In this document: piece by piece, positions 1-13,042 of the stretch | How positions within the stretch are numbered: position 1 is the stretch's first letter | Layout: every line of letters starts with the position of its first letter | Source of the DNA: Hybos culiciformis | Lineage: Eukaryota > Arthropoda > Insecta > Diptera > Hybotidae | Assembly: GCA_964007475.1 (NCBI GenBank) | Contig: OZ023273.1 | Coordinates: forward strand, 14,831,922 to 14,895,921 | Direction: 5' to 3' | Length of the DNA stretch: 64,000 nt | The notes under the pieces: model-generated | The model's database searches: none | What the model was told of the DNA's origin: nothing | Seen by the model: only the letters and a program-made list of their open reading frames with translations | Translations under genes and position numbers: made by a program

Positions 1-3000
1 AGTGAAGCACTCTAAGTATGGGCTCTATATTTTCAAATTAAATTCTAAATTCATAATAAAATTATTCTTATTGCTTACTCTACTTTATTTATTATCACAA
101 TCTAGGTACAACTAAACTAACTACACAAAAACTTTACCTATTAAAAAATTTGTAACTATTTGGTTTTGCCACACTCCAAAAAATTATATACGCACATACA
201 TTTATATATGCCTAAATATTTTTTCAAGATAAAACTTATTTATTTTTAATATCTTTTCTACATAATAATTTAGGAATATTTTTTATGTTTATTGCTAAAT
301 ATTAATTAAATTTAACTTAAAAAGAAAATAAGATTTTGAAACATATGTATATCAAAGAAATTTTATAAAATAACATTACCACGTAATTTACCTTTTGGTA
401 GATATGCGGAACCCTATTTTGTGCTTAGTAAATAACAAAACATTTCCTTCTGAATTTAAATTTTTCTTTAAACACCAAAAGGAAATTAGGAAATTAACAC
501 GGAAAAAATTGTTAAAAAAATTCAAGTTTTAATCAATTTACCAAAAAAAAAAAAAAAAGTAATAAAAATTTTCAAGAAAAATTATTCTTTGGAAAAACTT
601 CCAAAGAAAATAATTTCAGATAGGAAAATTTTATGTCTTCCTATATATTATTGTGAAAATTTTTTTCTGCTCCCTCATAAATTTTACCTATCAATTGTGA
701 AGAAAAAAGGGAAATTTATATTGAACTGATAGAAAAAAATTGAGAAAGTTTTGTTCTAAAATATACCTACACACACCTATAAGGTTTTATTGTAAGTAAA
801 ACTCTTCATTAAAACATTTAGAAATTGACGGAAATAAACTTCAATCAATTATATAAAAAAAACTTTTATTTTCATCATTAAGTTTATGGTTTTTGTTTTT
901 TGATTTTTTAACGAGATCTTAAAGTTTCTGAAGTCTTTAATTTTTGATATTTTCATATGCATATGTAGATTTTGAAGAAGTTGATACATCCTTTATGTAA
1001 TTTTCAATTATTTTTAAAGTACTAAGAGATTTATCAATTCGCTTCAGAAAATTCTGAACGTTTGAAATAATTAAAAATTTAGACCAGAGTGATGATAATC
1101 CTTTCCATTCCAAGACAACTGACTTTATAATATTGAATAATATTTCTAAAATTATACCGACATAACATAAAAAAACAATTTCTTGTACCATAACGTCAAT
1201 AACCCATTACCCTAGAATTAAACTCACTAAATAGCATGATTGCAATTATTTTTTTTTTTCCTTTTTTATATTGAAACCATATAACAACACTTGTAGAGAA
1301 AGAACTAGTACTTATTTATATACAAAAAAAAAATGTGGAAAAAAGAAATACATTATTTTATCGTATGGATCTATATATATAATATTAAAGGCAGGATATC
1401 ATATTTTAAAGGTAAACAAGTTAATTAAATTCAACAAAGCATAATTGGGTATTAATTAACACTTTGTTATATTTTTAAATATATACGTTAATGATAGAAA
1501 TATATAGAAATACCTGTATTTACTATATCTTTTCGAAATATTTTAAAATATTTGATAAAATTTAACGTTATAACTATTATTTTGAATAACAAATAGGTGA
1601 TATTTTCATAATAATTATAGGATTAATTTAAATCAATTTTCCAGGAAGTATACCTTTTTTTTTACATAAAAGAGTTAGAAAAATCCTTTAATGAACCCTA
1701 CATAATTAACTGTTTAGTTGTAGAAAATTACACTATACACTAGTCAATCTAGAAAAATTTCTTATATGAAGGAGGAAATAATTCTTTTCATCTAAAAAAT
1801 AATTTATTGACTTTTAAACTTATAATTTTTTGCGTTACCATTAGGCGTATATATTTTTTAATTCCAATAAAGTTTGTGACATTTAGTTATTATGCAGTAT
1901 GATGTCTTTGTGTTGAGGTACTCTTTCATTTCGCGAAATCAGTTTGAAATATGATCTATTATGTTAAACACATAGTGAAAAAAGCTAAAAGTATATTTAT
2001 TGATTTATTATTTGAACGAGCCTTTCAAACACAATATTTAATTTAAATAGGCTCTCAAGTTATATAAATAACCAATAATAACTTAAGTTTAAGTAAATAT
2101 TAAAACTAATCTCCGTTAAAAAAATTAACTGCCTTAAATCTTCTATTAATTCACAGATTCCTAACTTGCATTTTAAGAGACTTTTTCTCAATTAATACTG
2201 AAAAACTTTTTGAAAAGGAATGCAGTTGCATCACTATGGAAATAATATTCTGAAATATAAATTTCTGATTTTTATTTTTGTATTTCATATGCAAAGCTTC
2301 GGTTTTTAATTTAATAAGTTGGATTTATTTCAACAACAATTTTATTATTATTATATATTTTTATCAAGTGCACAGGCACTTTAATTTCTATTCATAAAAA
2401 ATATTGAAATGGTAATAATTTTAATAGTAATCTGAGTAATTTTTGTTCATTTTTTAATATTTTATAATTATATATTATGTAGATGTATAGTATAATTTGA
2501 AACCACAAAACATAAAAAAAAATTCAAATAGCGTAATATCAAATTCAATAATATTTTATAAATCAAAATTACAATTTTTTTTTTTATTATCTAGCATCAC
2601 GGCAATGCCCTGAAAATTTGAATTACTTATGTATATATACTAAAATAAATGAATTATGTATAAATGTTATGTATAGCATCCTAGTAATAGATGCACTATT
2701 ATGCTTACTTTAACGTTTTAAATTTTCTTCGTAATTGTAACACAAGTCGATTTCAAAGCATTACTGTTCATATATGTATGTACTCGTATTAGGTAGATAT
2801 ACTGAGAAAGTAAACATGAAACGTAAAGTAATAAAAAAAAAAGTATTTCATATTTAATACATTTTTAAAAATACATAATTTTTTGTTTATGATTAATGGT
2901 TTTAATTAAGGAAGAAAATAAGGAATTTTTTTTTTTATTTTAATTTTCTTTTATGAAACAAGTTGCTTTTTCTATGTTTTATGCATGTTTTTAATGCTCA

Positions 3001-4801
3001 ATATATTAACCTAACCTAGTAACTATATATGTATATTTCATATATTATATGATGTATTACATAATATAATAACCACTACCCCCTTATAAAACAAAATTGT
3101 TTTTCTTCATTACATACAAATAAATGTTTTAATAAGCAAAAAAAAAAATTATAATAAGAAATATACACGCTGTATAGAATATTAATACATATTTATATAT
3201 ATATATATAATGTCTATATAATAAATAATGTAATATTTTTTCAATGGCATCATATTGAGAAAATTCTTTTGCAAATAATATAATATAATATCATTATTAA
3301 TGAAAAATACAGGAAAGAAAATTGAATACTGTGTTCATGGCGTTAAAAGACATTTCATACAATATTATACTTAAGATAACTTCCAATATAATTTATAATC
3401 TTGCAAAGTAATGATTATGAAATAGAAATGTCAAAGTAGAATACTTTAATCTGTATAGTTAAGCTTAAATATCAACAACAAAATAAGATATTGAAAAAGA
3501 GATCAAAGATTTTCTTCTATCTATAAATTAGTATACATAAACATTTCTATATACAATAATACAGTAGTAAATATCAATAATCGTAATTGATGTGACATTA
3601 ATTAACATTATGCCTTCAAATATAATAATTATCAGTATCATTTTGTCAAGCAACATAATTTAAATATAAGTATATTTATTATATTGTGAATAAATGCCTG
3701 AATTATAATGAGAATTTATATTTCTGAGGACGTAAATTTCTTCAAGTGAAACTTTTCTCATCATAGTTAAATTTTCTTAATTTTTAGTTCTCTTACTATT
3801 ATTACAATTAAAGTTTTTAAATAATGTTTCAAAAATAAAAAGTATAAAAGCTTTAAAAATCATATTAGTTTTCTTACAACATCAACTTAGTAGGTATTAA
3901 TTAATTTTATTTCGAATTTCATAAATTATTTCGTGTTTACTTAATTTATCATAATATAATCAAAAGGAAAATTAAAAATAATTAAAAATTTCGGAAAATG
4001 TAACAAAAAGTTCTTCATCAGTAAACCACTAAATTTAACAACATTTACGTTTATTATCAAATTAAATTTTGCTGCATAGGAAAATAATATATACATTTTT
4101 CACACCATAATCACTTAATTTTATTACCACTAGTTTCAATTGAAATTGTCGATGTATGGAAATATGTCAAAAAAATAATAATTCATTTTTCTCATTAAAA
4201 ATTACTTAGAAAAATATTTAAATAAAAGCATAAATAATAAAATGAATCCAAATAATTTATTGATATCATTTTGGAATAAAAAGGAAAAAAAAAATTATTA
4301 AAATAAAATGTTTATAAGAAATTATATTAAAGTTCATTATATGAAAAATACTAAAGTTCAAAAAAAGTTCCTACAACTAAATCCTCTTTTCACAGAAGAG
4401 AAGATACCTAAACTTCTTACATTGTTTATGTCAAAATACATAGTTAAATTACTTATTAATGTATAAATATAATGTATGAGGTGTAAGTACGGGAATATTA
4501 AAGTATCAAACAATAAAGAGAAACAGATTTCATAATGTTAAAGCATTATCGTTTCGTTTGTTTTCATTAAATTTTTAAAAATTATGAAGAAAGTATGAAA
4601 TTGTTTTCCACAAAATTGTTAAATTTAAAAATAAAAATAAGTTTAACCTAAAAAAAAATTAAAAATGGAATTAAAAAAAAAATCGGATGGGAGAAAAAAT
4701 ATCACTGTCTTCTAATATTAATTGAGAATTCTATATTTACACTTTTTAAACAATTTTTTATAGAATTTTTCACACTATTTATAAAATTTTCTCTTAATTT
4801 T
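1..4801. other. AT-rich intergenic or intronic stretch
   Basis: Nothing I can support as a gene. It is low-complexity A/T sequence with homopolymer runs and short AT dinucleotide tracts such as 3193-3209. The only longer open frame (84 codons, minus, 937-1191) has no splice or family support. It may be an intron or the downstream flank of a minus-strand gene whose last exon could be at 4802-4941. Confidence 0.6.
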
Positions 4802-4941
4802 CTAATCTAAAACATCTTCAAAAATATCAACTTCAAACCATGAACCGGATAGTTCGTTCTCTAAAAGAAATTCTTTTATCCTTCTTGTGTCTTTTAAGCG
4901 CACTGGGCAATGAAACTTTTCTGAAGAGTTCTTGAAATTTT
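4802..4941 (-). CDS. Candidate terminal coding exon of an unidentified gene
   Basis: On the minus strand a good acceptor (TTATTTCAG) is followed by 2 nt completing a codon, then 45 sense codons and a TAG. The peptide includes EKFHCPVRLKDTRRIKEF and ends ELSGSWFEVDIFEDVLD. It is rich in charged and aromatic residues and uses more G/C than the surrounding DNA, as real exons here do. The preceding exon would have to end in phase 1. It is not visible, because a 200-base assembly gap begins 66 bp upstream (5007). I do not recognise the family. It could be the 3' end of a gene disrupted by the gap, or a chance open frame. Confidence 0.4.
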
Positions 4942-5006
4942 CTGAAATAATCTTATCTATTCTGTTTTATCTATATTCTAGTCTGTTTTACTTCAAAGAC
5001 CACTTA

Positions 5007-5206
5007 NNNNNNNNNNNNNNNNNNNNNNNNNNNNNNNNNNNNNNNNNNNNNNNNNNNNNNNNNNNNNNNNNNNNNNNNNNNNNNNNNNNNNNNNNNNNNN
5101 NNNNNNNNNNNNNNNNNNNNNNNNNNNNNNNNNNNNNNNNNNNNNNNNNNNNNNNNNNNNNNNNNNNNNNNNNNNNNNNNNNNNNNNNNNNNNNNNNNNN
5201 NNNNNN
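5007..5206. other. Assembly gap (200 N)
   Basis: A run of exactly 200 N, probably a scaffold gap of nominal size. Any exon upstream of the 4802-4941 candidate may be hidden here. Open frames that cross it are artefacts. Confidence 0.99.
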
Positions 5207-8200
5207 CATGAAATAAACATAAAAACTTTATCTTCATTTCACTAATGACATGCAAAGAAAAAATAAAAGCTTAAGAATTTTTTTCCCCCAGACTTTTATA
5301 TGAATGAACATGTAAAATGAAACGTTGTTCTGTTAACATTGTAGCAATTATTGATAAAATAATAGTAAGAAAATTTTCTGAATCAATTATAGGAATATTC
5401 ATTTATTTTCTTAATGGTATATAGAGAATTTTCTTTGTCCTCATCTTAAAAAAAAAAAAACAAAGTTAATTCTTGATAAATTTGAATCTTGATAAAAAAA
5501 AATTGTAATCATACTATAGAGATAACCTTATAGAGGTGATATTTTTTGTATGTATGTATGTAGGCTTAGTTAGGTTAAGAAATATTGATTAACAAAAAAT
5601 ATGAAAATATGAAATACATACACACAGAAACCTAGAATCATTTTTCTAAGTTAAGTTAAGTATTTAAGAATTTGCAAAATATCAATCATTCAAAAAGATG
5701 TTGTTCTATTCGCAATTTATGTAATCCCCAGACCAAACATTCTTGGTTTTTACTATACTTCAAGGTCTTCAAGGTTAAAAATTTTAATGAAGTAACTGAC
5801 TTTAATTAGTAAAAAAGAAATTAGTGTGTAATGAAAATAGAAAACACTTCGAAGTTATTAATAAAAAATAAAATATTAACTTATTCAAAAATAATTTAAA
5901 TGAAAATATTCACTTATAAATTAAAAACAAATTTTAATGTTATAACGTTAACTAGTCGCATGATATCGTTCTGATGTTAACAAACAATTAGTATATGTAG
6001 CATGCAAATAACTTATTAAGAACGATTTTTATATAATCAAAAATTATACCGATAATGTAAATTTTAACTAATTTTGTGCGAATTACAGACATGTATGTTA
6101 TATAATATATACACTTCGTTATGAAACAGATTTTATCCAGTTTTATACTTCTTATGCTTTTAATATTAAAATAACCCAACAAATAAAAAATCACAAAAAA
6201 TACCAATAAATAATTAAAACTGGATAAAATTTTATATTTTAATTAAATCAATTAAACATATGAATATACCATATAATGTACAAAAAAAATTCAATAGAAA
6301 GGCAAAAAGAAAAATCGATGCGCTATTTTTTAATTAATTCTGCACCAGTCTTTATGCACAGACTTAAATAAAAATTATTTCATTTTTCGTTTTAAAGAGA
6401 TTTTTATTTTTTTTTTTAATTAAAGATATGTACACAACTAAGGAAAGGAGTAGGTACAAAAAGAAAACCGATTTTCGAATGAGACTTTCTCCTTTTATAA
6501 GATTTTTTTTTCCTATACTGTGAAATCGATGACTTAATTATTTTATAAAATTTTTTTTTTTTCCTCTGAATTAATAAAATATGCTGATGCACATATAATA
6601 TAGGTACAGTGCACATCTATATAGATTTATTTAAAAAAAAAAAAAGAACAGAGGGACACCAACCACAACAACCATAGTTGGTATACATACATACATAGGT
6701 ATTATAGAATTTCACTTCAATATGAAGAGCATTTAAATGTGAAACTTAAAAAAAAAAAAAAATACTTAATTAAATATTCATTATGTTACGAATCAAATGA
6801 AAATGCAATAACGTCAATAGAAAAAGCAATCAATTGGAAATTTTTTAAAAGCATGAAAAATATAAAATTTTATTTTATACAATATTTTGACCTTAATTAG
6901 AATTTTTCATTTAATAATAAAATAAAATTACTATGAAATTCAGTAAAAACTTTTTTATGCAAAATTTACAATAATTTTTTTTTATAATAATTTATTAAAG
7001 TGAAGAAAATCAATGTAGTAAATTTATAAATTAATATAAATAATAAAATGAACAAGAAAATATTATTATATTATTACGCAGCTATATATTTTTAAAACAA
7101 ATTAGTAAAAAAGTTTCAAAACTAACAACATGGGAAAGAAATTTAAATTACAACATACCTAAAATTCATATTTATTTTTTATTTAAACACATCAAGCTTG
7201 CATATTTACCCAGAAACGTCTTAGTATTTAGTTCTTAATCAATAATATACTTATATTAAGTATATGTTTATATTTATTTACAATGCAACATACCGTTTAG
7301 ACTGGATATGTTTGTAAAATAAAATTAATTTTTTTAGTGTACTTTCTTAAATTTTGCTTTCTTGTTTAAAAAATTAATTTTATTTTTTCCCGAAAATAGT
7401 AAAAAAATAAATTAGAATCCATAACAAAGTAAAATATAGAAAAGCAATATTATGTGTATTTGTGAAAAATATTCTGCAAAATCTAATTAGAATATTAAAA
7501 ACTTTATCCTGAATTTAATTTGGTCATCTTGAACTCTAATAAACCACTTGTCCTTGTCATGGTTACATTTTTATAATAGTTTAATTTGTCATTTACCTTC
7601 TTTGTTTTAACGAATTTTTAATTTCATTTTAAAATATGTTCATATTAATGAAATTTCACATAATGTTGTTAATGTTTTTCATTAAAATAAATATTTTTAG
7701 AAAAATTTAATAATGCTCTTCGTTAGGTATGCATAAATAACATTATATATTTCTACACATATAATTTACGTATGTATTTCATTTACTTATTTACATTTTA
7801 TGGTGATGAGATTATAGATTATAAGATACCACATACTCTATTTTAGTTTAAGAACCATTTTTGTTCGAAACATAATTTGAATAAAATGCTGAGTCTATAT
7901 AGCCATTATTTTGTGTAAATGTTCTTGTGTAAATTAAAATTCTAACACATTCTTTCTTGTAATTAAACAATGATTTCATAACCATCTTTTAATTAATTAT
8001 TTCATTATTGTATTTTTATTTATTTTGACACAAACTATATAATGTAACCTTTATAGAGAATCAATTTTAAACTGCATTTAACATTAATATTTTTTTCTTA
8101 TATGAACATCAAATAATTTAATATATAATTTCAAACAATTCACTTAAATTCAAAAAATCTTAAATACATCATCATTTAATATTACCCCTGCGTTTGAAAA

Positions 8201-11200
8201 TCAATTATATGAATCTCGGTAGTAATCATTATTATGCTACTAACATTTTATAAATCGTTTAGACTCTTTCATTTATATCTAATTTATTTATATTAACGTT
8301 ATATAGTATGTATTCTTATTAATTGTATATAAAAAAAAAAAAAAACAAAAGATTTTATATTGATTTTTAATTAGACATGTATCGAATGTAATTTATTCCA
8401 ATTATATAGGTTGGCTGATAAAAAGACCAGAAAAACAAAAATAAAACTATTGGATAATTTAGGTGTATACACACATACACATAACTACATAATGGAAAAA
8501 CATTATTTCCAATTCTAAAAATATATAATTAGTTTTCTCACAATTTTTTTCAAATATACATACATATTACATATGTATACCAAGATGAAAACAAAAAAAA
8601 AATTGTTGAAGAAAATCAATTTAACAATTGGCCATGATTCAATTTTATTCTCTTGGTATTTAACTTTATCTTTTTATCAATAAATATTATAGAAATAGAA
8701 TAGATTTGTTTTTTTTTTATATTAGAAATAATATGTATATACATAATAATAGAGTTGAAACAATATGACTATTATGGAATATATGTATATGTAAAACAAA
8801 ATCTTGATAATTTAAAGATGAACGTCAATTAATTAAGGAATTTGTTTTTGTTGAGAAAAAAATAAAGATTAACATAATATAAATTGATAAGAATTTAGCA
8901 TTAAATATTATACTTAAGATCAATAAAATTGGAATAAATATTATTATAAATTCGTATTTATACGTATGTTGCATAGTATAGAATAAAATTTTTAAAAGTT
9001 TAAAATTATAACATTAAATATAATATGGATAATTATTTGGATAATTTTAGTAAAGTAATGGTAAGGTATTTACAAAATCGTTGGTTATTCAATTATATTG
9101 TGATTGAAGTAATTTTAAAATCATGAGAACTAAGAAAACCTATTCATTATATTAATTCAAAAATCGAAACATTTTAATCCCTGCATTCATAATCATTCTA
9201 GCTTTAAAAATATTTATTGAGTTTTAATCATTGATAATAATTATATCAAATCACTTTTTCACCAACTTATTCAGATAATCAACTTATTTAAATCTTATAA
9301 AAAAAAACAATTTATTCAAAAATTTAATCCTGTAATCAAGTGATAAACCATTGACCGACAATATTAAACATCGAAATTTTTGTAATAATAAAACATTTTT
9401 TTTTGTATTATCGAAATATATTTTCGTATATTGTTTTTTTTATCATAATTCTAATATTCAAAAATATATTATTGTTGTACCATATTTGAAAGTTTAAACA
9501 TCAAACTCAATTTAACTAAAATGTTACTAGGTATACAAGAGATTTTATATTAAGTCCACGAAAAACATCCTCAATCTGTGATATTACAATTAATACAAGA
9601 ATTTATTTATTTATTATTTATATGTACTTAATTACGATTATGAATTTAATTCTAGCCTTAAGACATAAAATTAGTAAAAAAAAAAAAATTGTTATTTTGA
9701 CAAATAATCTCAGACAGCATTATCTAAAATTTCATTAATACTATTTGATTTTTATTTGAAAGAAAAAGGTGGAAGTAGACCCAAATCAATATTCAAAAAT
9801 ACAACAAAAAAAGCACGTGCCAGCAATAAAATATTAAATTTACTTTATTTTTTTGTGACCACAAGTATTTTTTCAAGTAAAAGTAGGTATATAGGAAGTT
9901 GAAGAAACGTAATCACGTAAAAATCCAAATTTAAAAAAAAAAAAAAAATAGGTTTTAAGCATTTTATTTTTTTCTTTGCACAAACATAATGTCATCTTAT
10001 TTCAGATACAATCTTTTTAATTGTTAAATTCTTCTAAAGTCACTGGTGAAATTAATTTAAAACGGAAAAATATATAAAAAAAATACATATAATAGTTTGT
10101 ATAAAATTTTCCTATAACACCTTTTTTTATTTCACTACATACACATCTATGAACATAAGCACGATGATTATAAAATTAGTAATCACATAAGCAGTAGTAC
10201 CCACCTAGTTGTAGTGAGTAATAGTACCCACCTTTGTTGTCTGTTAATTTTTTTCTTATCTCCTCAAATTTGTCTTGGAATTACAGAATAAATCTTCAAC
10301 TTCATTCTCAAGTACAAAAAAAAAAATCATATACATCGTATACATACGAAAATACAATTTAGAAATTTATACAAATGATTTTGATACAGAGCAATTTTAA
10401 AGAACGTCTAATACAAGAGCTTTTACCTCATCGAATTCACTAATGAATGTTGTCTTATTCATTTGATTGAAATATATACATATTCAACTATATGTGTAGG
10501 TAGATTTATTTTATTTTTCAACATTTATTTATTTTCTATTTAAATATAATTCTACCGTCAATCATGTGATTATGTCAAATCACTCACCTATTCCAATTTT
10601 CAGCCCACTTATAAATTACAATCCCATCACATAGTTTAAGATTTAAACGTTTAAAGGTAACTGAATTCTAATTTAGTTTCCATGCATACACATAGGACAT
10701 AGTTTTATTCTTTATATTATAACTCAGTAAAAGAAAATACGGAATAGTATATTTTATAAACCAAGTATAAGGTCGAATCAGTAGTCACAATCGAGAATCA
10801 AACTTTTAAAAAAACTAAAAAATCTTAAAATGTATGAAAATAGCTACAACCCTTGGCAAGATTACACATATTTTTTTATGCAATAGAATGCAGCAAAGTA
10901 CTTTAATAGGATAAGCATTTTAATGTGAGACAGACGGACGAGCTAAAAAAGTCATGAAAGTATTTGTTCGATATCAATCAAGAATTAAAAATAGACAGAT
11001 AATTTTTATTTTGTCCCATATTGGTTCTTACAAGTCTAAATATTTATGTTTGTTAATTTAGAATTATTTTCGATGTATTTTAACTGTGGTTCAGCCTATA
11101 TCTTTCTTTTTGATATTCTTAACCAAAATATCAATTGTCTCCTTGATTTTGTTTCTTTCAGAATATCTAGCTAAGATATGGTTTAAGATCTCAGTCAAGT

Positions 11201-12429
11201 CTTAATATTTCATTTTACAGAACTAATTATGGGTTTCATGAACTGTATGTTTTTGTCTTAAAAACTCATAATTAAAAGATATTCTTTTTGATTTCAATTT
11301 ATCTAGAGTGGTTTTCAAATATAATTTGAAGATCTGTACATATACCTAATGTATCTAATTTGTATTAAATTTTGTATCTTTATATTTGTTTTCATTAATT
11401 ATTTTATTAAAATATTTTTATTAGTTTTAATGTTAATATTATTATTTCCGATGTATCATTTCCGACACCAGATTATTGTGATCTTAGGTATATGATACGT
11501 TAATAATAATTGTATAAGTAAAAATTGAATGTACTAAAAAAACATTACAAATGTCTCTATTTGACTCGAATATTTTTTTTTTTATAAAATATGATCAATT
11601 TTCGATATGAAATTGTAAATGGTTCTTTTTAATACATTTATATTTCAAAAAAAAAATTTTTTTTTCTTAGCATAAGGATAATTTAATAAAATATCGGTAT
11701 TTTTATATATATACAGAAATATAAAATAAATATATATGTATTTATATGTATGAATGAAGTATATAAAAAAAGATAACAAAAAGCCTATAGGAAAAGAAAG
11801 TTATTGGAATTTCCTTTGGGAAAATTGTAACAACTTTTTGCACTTAAACAAAAAGGCAAAAAAAAAAGGAAAAGGAAATCGATTGTTTTATATTATTTTG
11901 CAGGAAGAAAGAAAAAAAAATTTTTTTTTTTATTACTAAAGTACACAAGAAAGTCAATTTTATTTTAAAACATCCCAAATACAGGTTGAAGTTTTTTCTC
12001 ATCTTATTTTTTATAAATTTTTTTTTTTTGCTTCAAACCAATTGTGTCGAAAAAAAATATTTTTTTTTTTTCATTTTCTTTTAAATTTTCATTTCATAGT
12101 TAGTGTTAGTGTAATAAACAATTGACTTAATATATAAATGATTTAATCATGTTGTTGCCATATTATGGTTTTATTCTCTATATATACATTAAATTGTATT
12201 AAAATATTAAATAAGTATATCTTGGAAATCTGAAAAAAAAAATTATTTTTGATTTAACTATTTGTTAAAAACTAAAAATATATATATACACATATATACA
12301 CATAGCATTATAGCATTATAGTTATTAAAAATCTATTAATTTTTGAGTAGACATTCTTTATTTGATGGGAGAGGACGATATAAATGAATCTATTGGATCA
12401 CTTATACCTTGTTCGCACCTAAACATATA
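5207..12429. other. AT-rich stretch without recognisable genes
   Basis: I see no exon with both splice signals and a plausible peptide. The content is poly-A/T runs, short direct repeats and ATAC microsatellite-like tracts. A short GC-richer patch near 10930 (GACAGACGGACGAGC) resembles sequence often found in degraded arthropod transposons. A similar patch lies near 23950. Confidence 0.55.
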
Positions 12430-13042
12430 GTCCAAGAGCTCGCAACGTAAGAAATCACGTGATTTTAGCAAGGCTCATTTTTTAATATAATGTTCCATGC
12501 TACGGTGCAGGACGCATAAAGGTAGTCTGGCTGTCAGACTACGTTGCGTTTACCCGTGGGAGCAGAAACAAGTAGGTAAAAAAAATGCAAAATTACATGA
12601 AAAAAAAAGATTGTTTTTAAATGACATAGGTCTGGCATCCATTTAGCAACGGTATTTCCGTCTGGCAAATTGGATGTAGTCTATATAAGATCCAATCTAT
12701 AACATACAAAAATTTCAGCCTTGCTAAAATGACGTGAAATTGATGTTTTTTTTTTGTTATAATCAAGGTCTGGCACGGTTTTAACAACTCCGAAGCCGTC
12801 TGGCAATGATGCATTAACATTTCATATATTAAGCACAAACAAGTGACATAACTAGAAATCGTGCTATTATCACGTAATTTTGCATTTTTTCTTTGACCTA
12901 CCTTGATCTGCTGTCACGGGTAAACGCAACGTCATCTGACAGCCAGACTACCCTTATGGGTACTGCGATGTAGCATGGAACAATATATTAAAAAATGAGC
13001 CTTGCTAAAATCACGTGACAAAAACGTTGCGAGCTCTTAGAC
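12430..13042. mobile_element. 613-bp non-autonomous element with ~170-bp inverted repeats, TA target duplication
   Basis: The left arm (12430 to about 12599) and the right arm (about 12870-13042, inverted) match over roughly 170 bp with scattered mismatches. Shared blocks include AGAGCTCGCAACG, CACGTGATTTTAGCAAGGCT, GTAGTCTGGCTGTCAGA and ACGTTGCGTTTACCCGTG. The ends read TA|GTCCAAGAGCTCG on the left and CGAGCTCTTAGAC|TA on the right, consistent with a TA target duplication as made by Tc1/mariner-type transposases. The centre repeats GTCTGGCA motifs and has another partial copy of the arm (GCCTTGCTAAAATGACGTGA near 12718). No transposase frame is present. The arms are far GC-richer than the flanks. 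Confidence 0.85.

Noticed and set aside
937..1191. 84-codon minus-strand frame with a hydrophobic start
   Set aside because: It has an ATG and looks slightly protein-like. There are no splice partners, no family motif and no composition shift, and open frames of this size occur by chance in DNA this AT-rich.
4932..5255. Frames crossing the N run
   Set aside because: Artefacts of translating the assembly gap.
12617..12838. 73-codon minus frame inside the long-TIR element
   Set aside because: It arises from the repeated GTCTGGCA motif and resembles no transposase.
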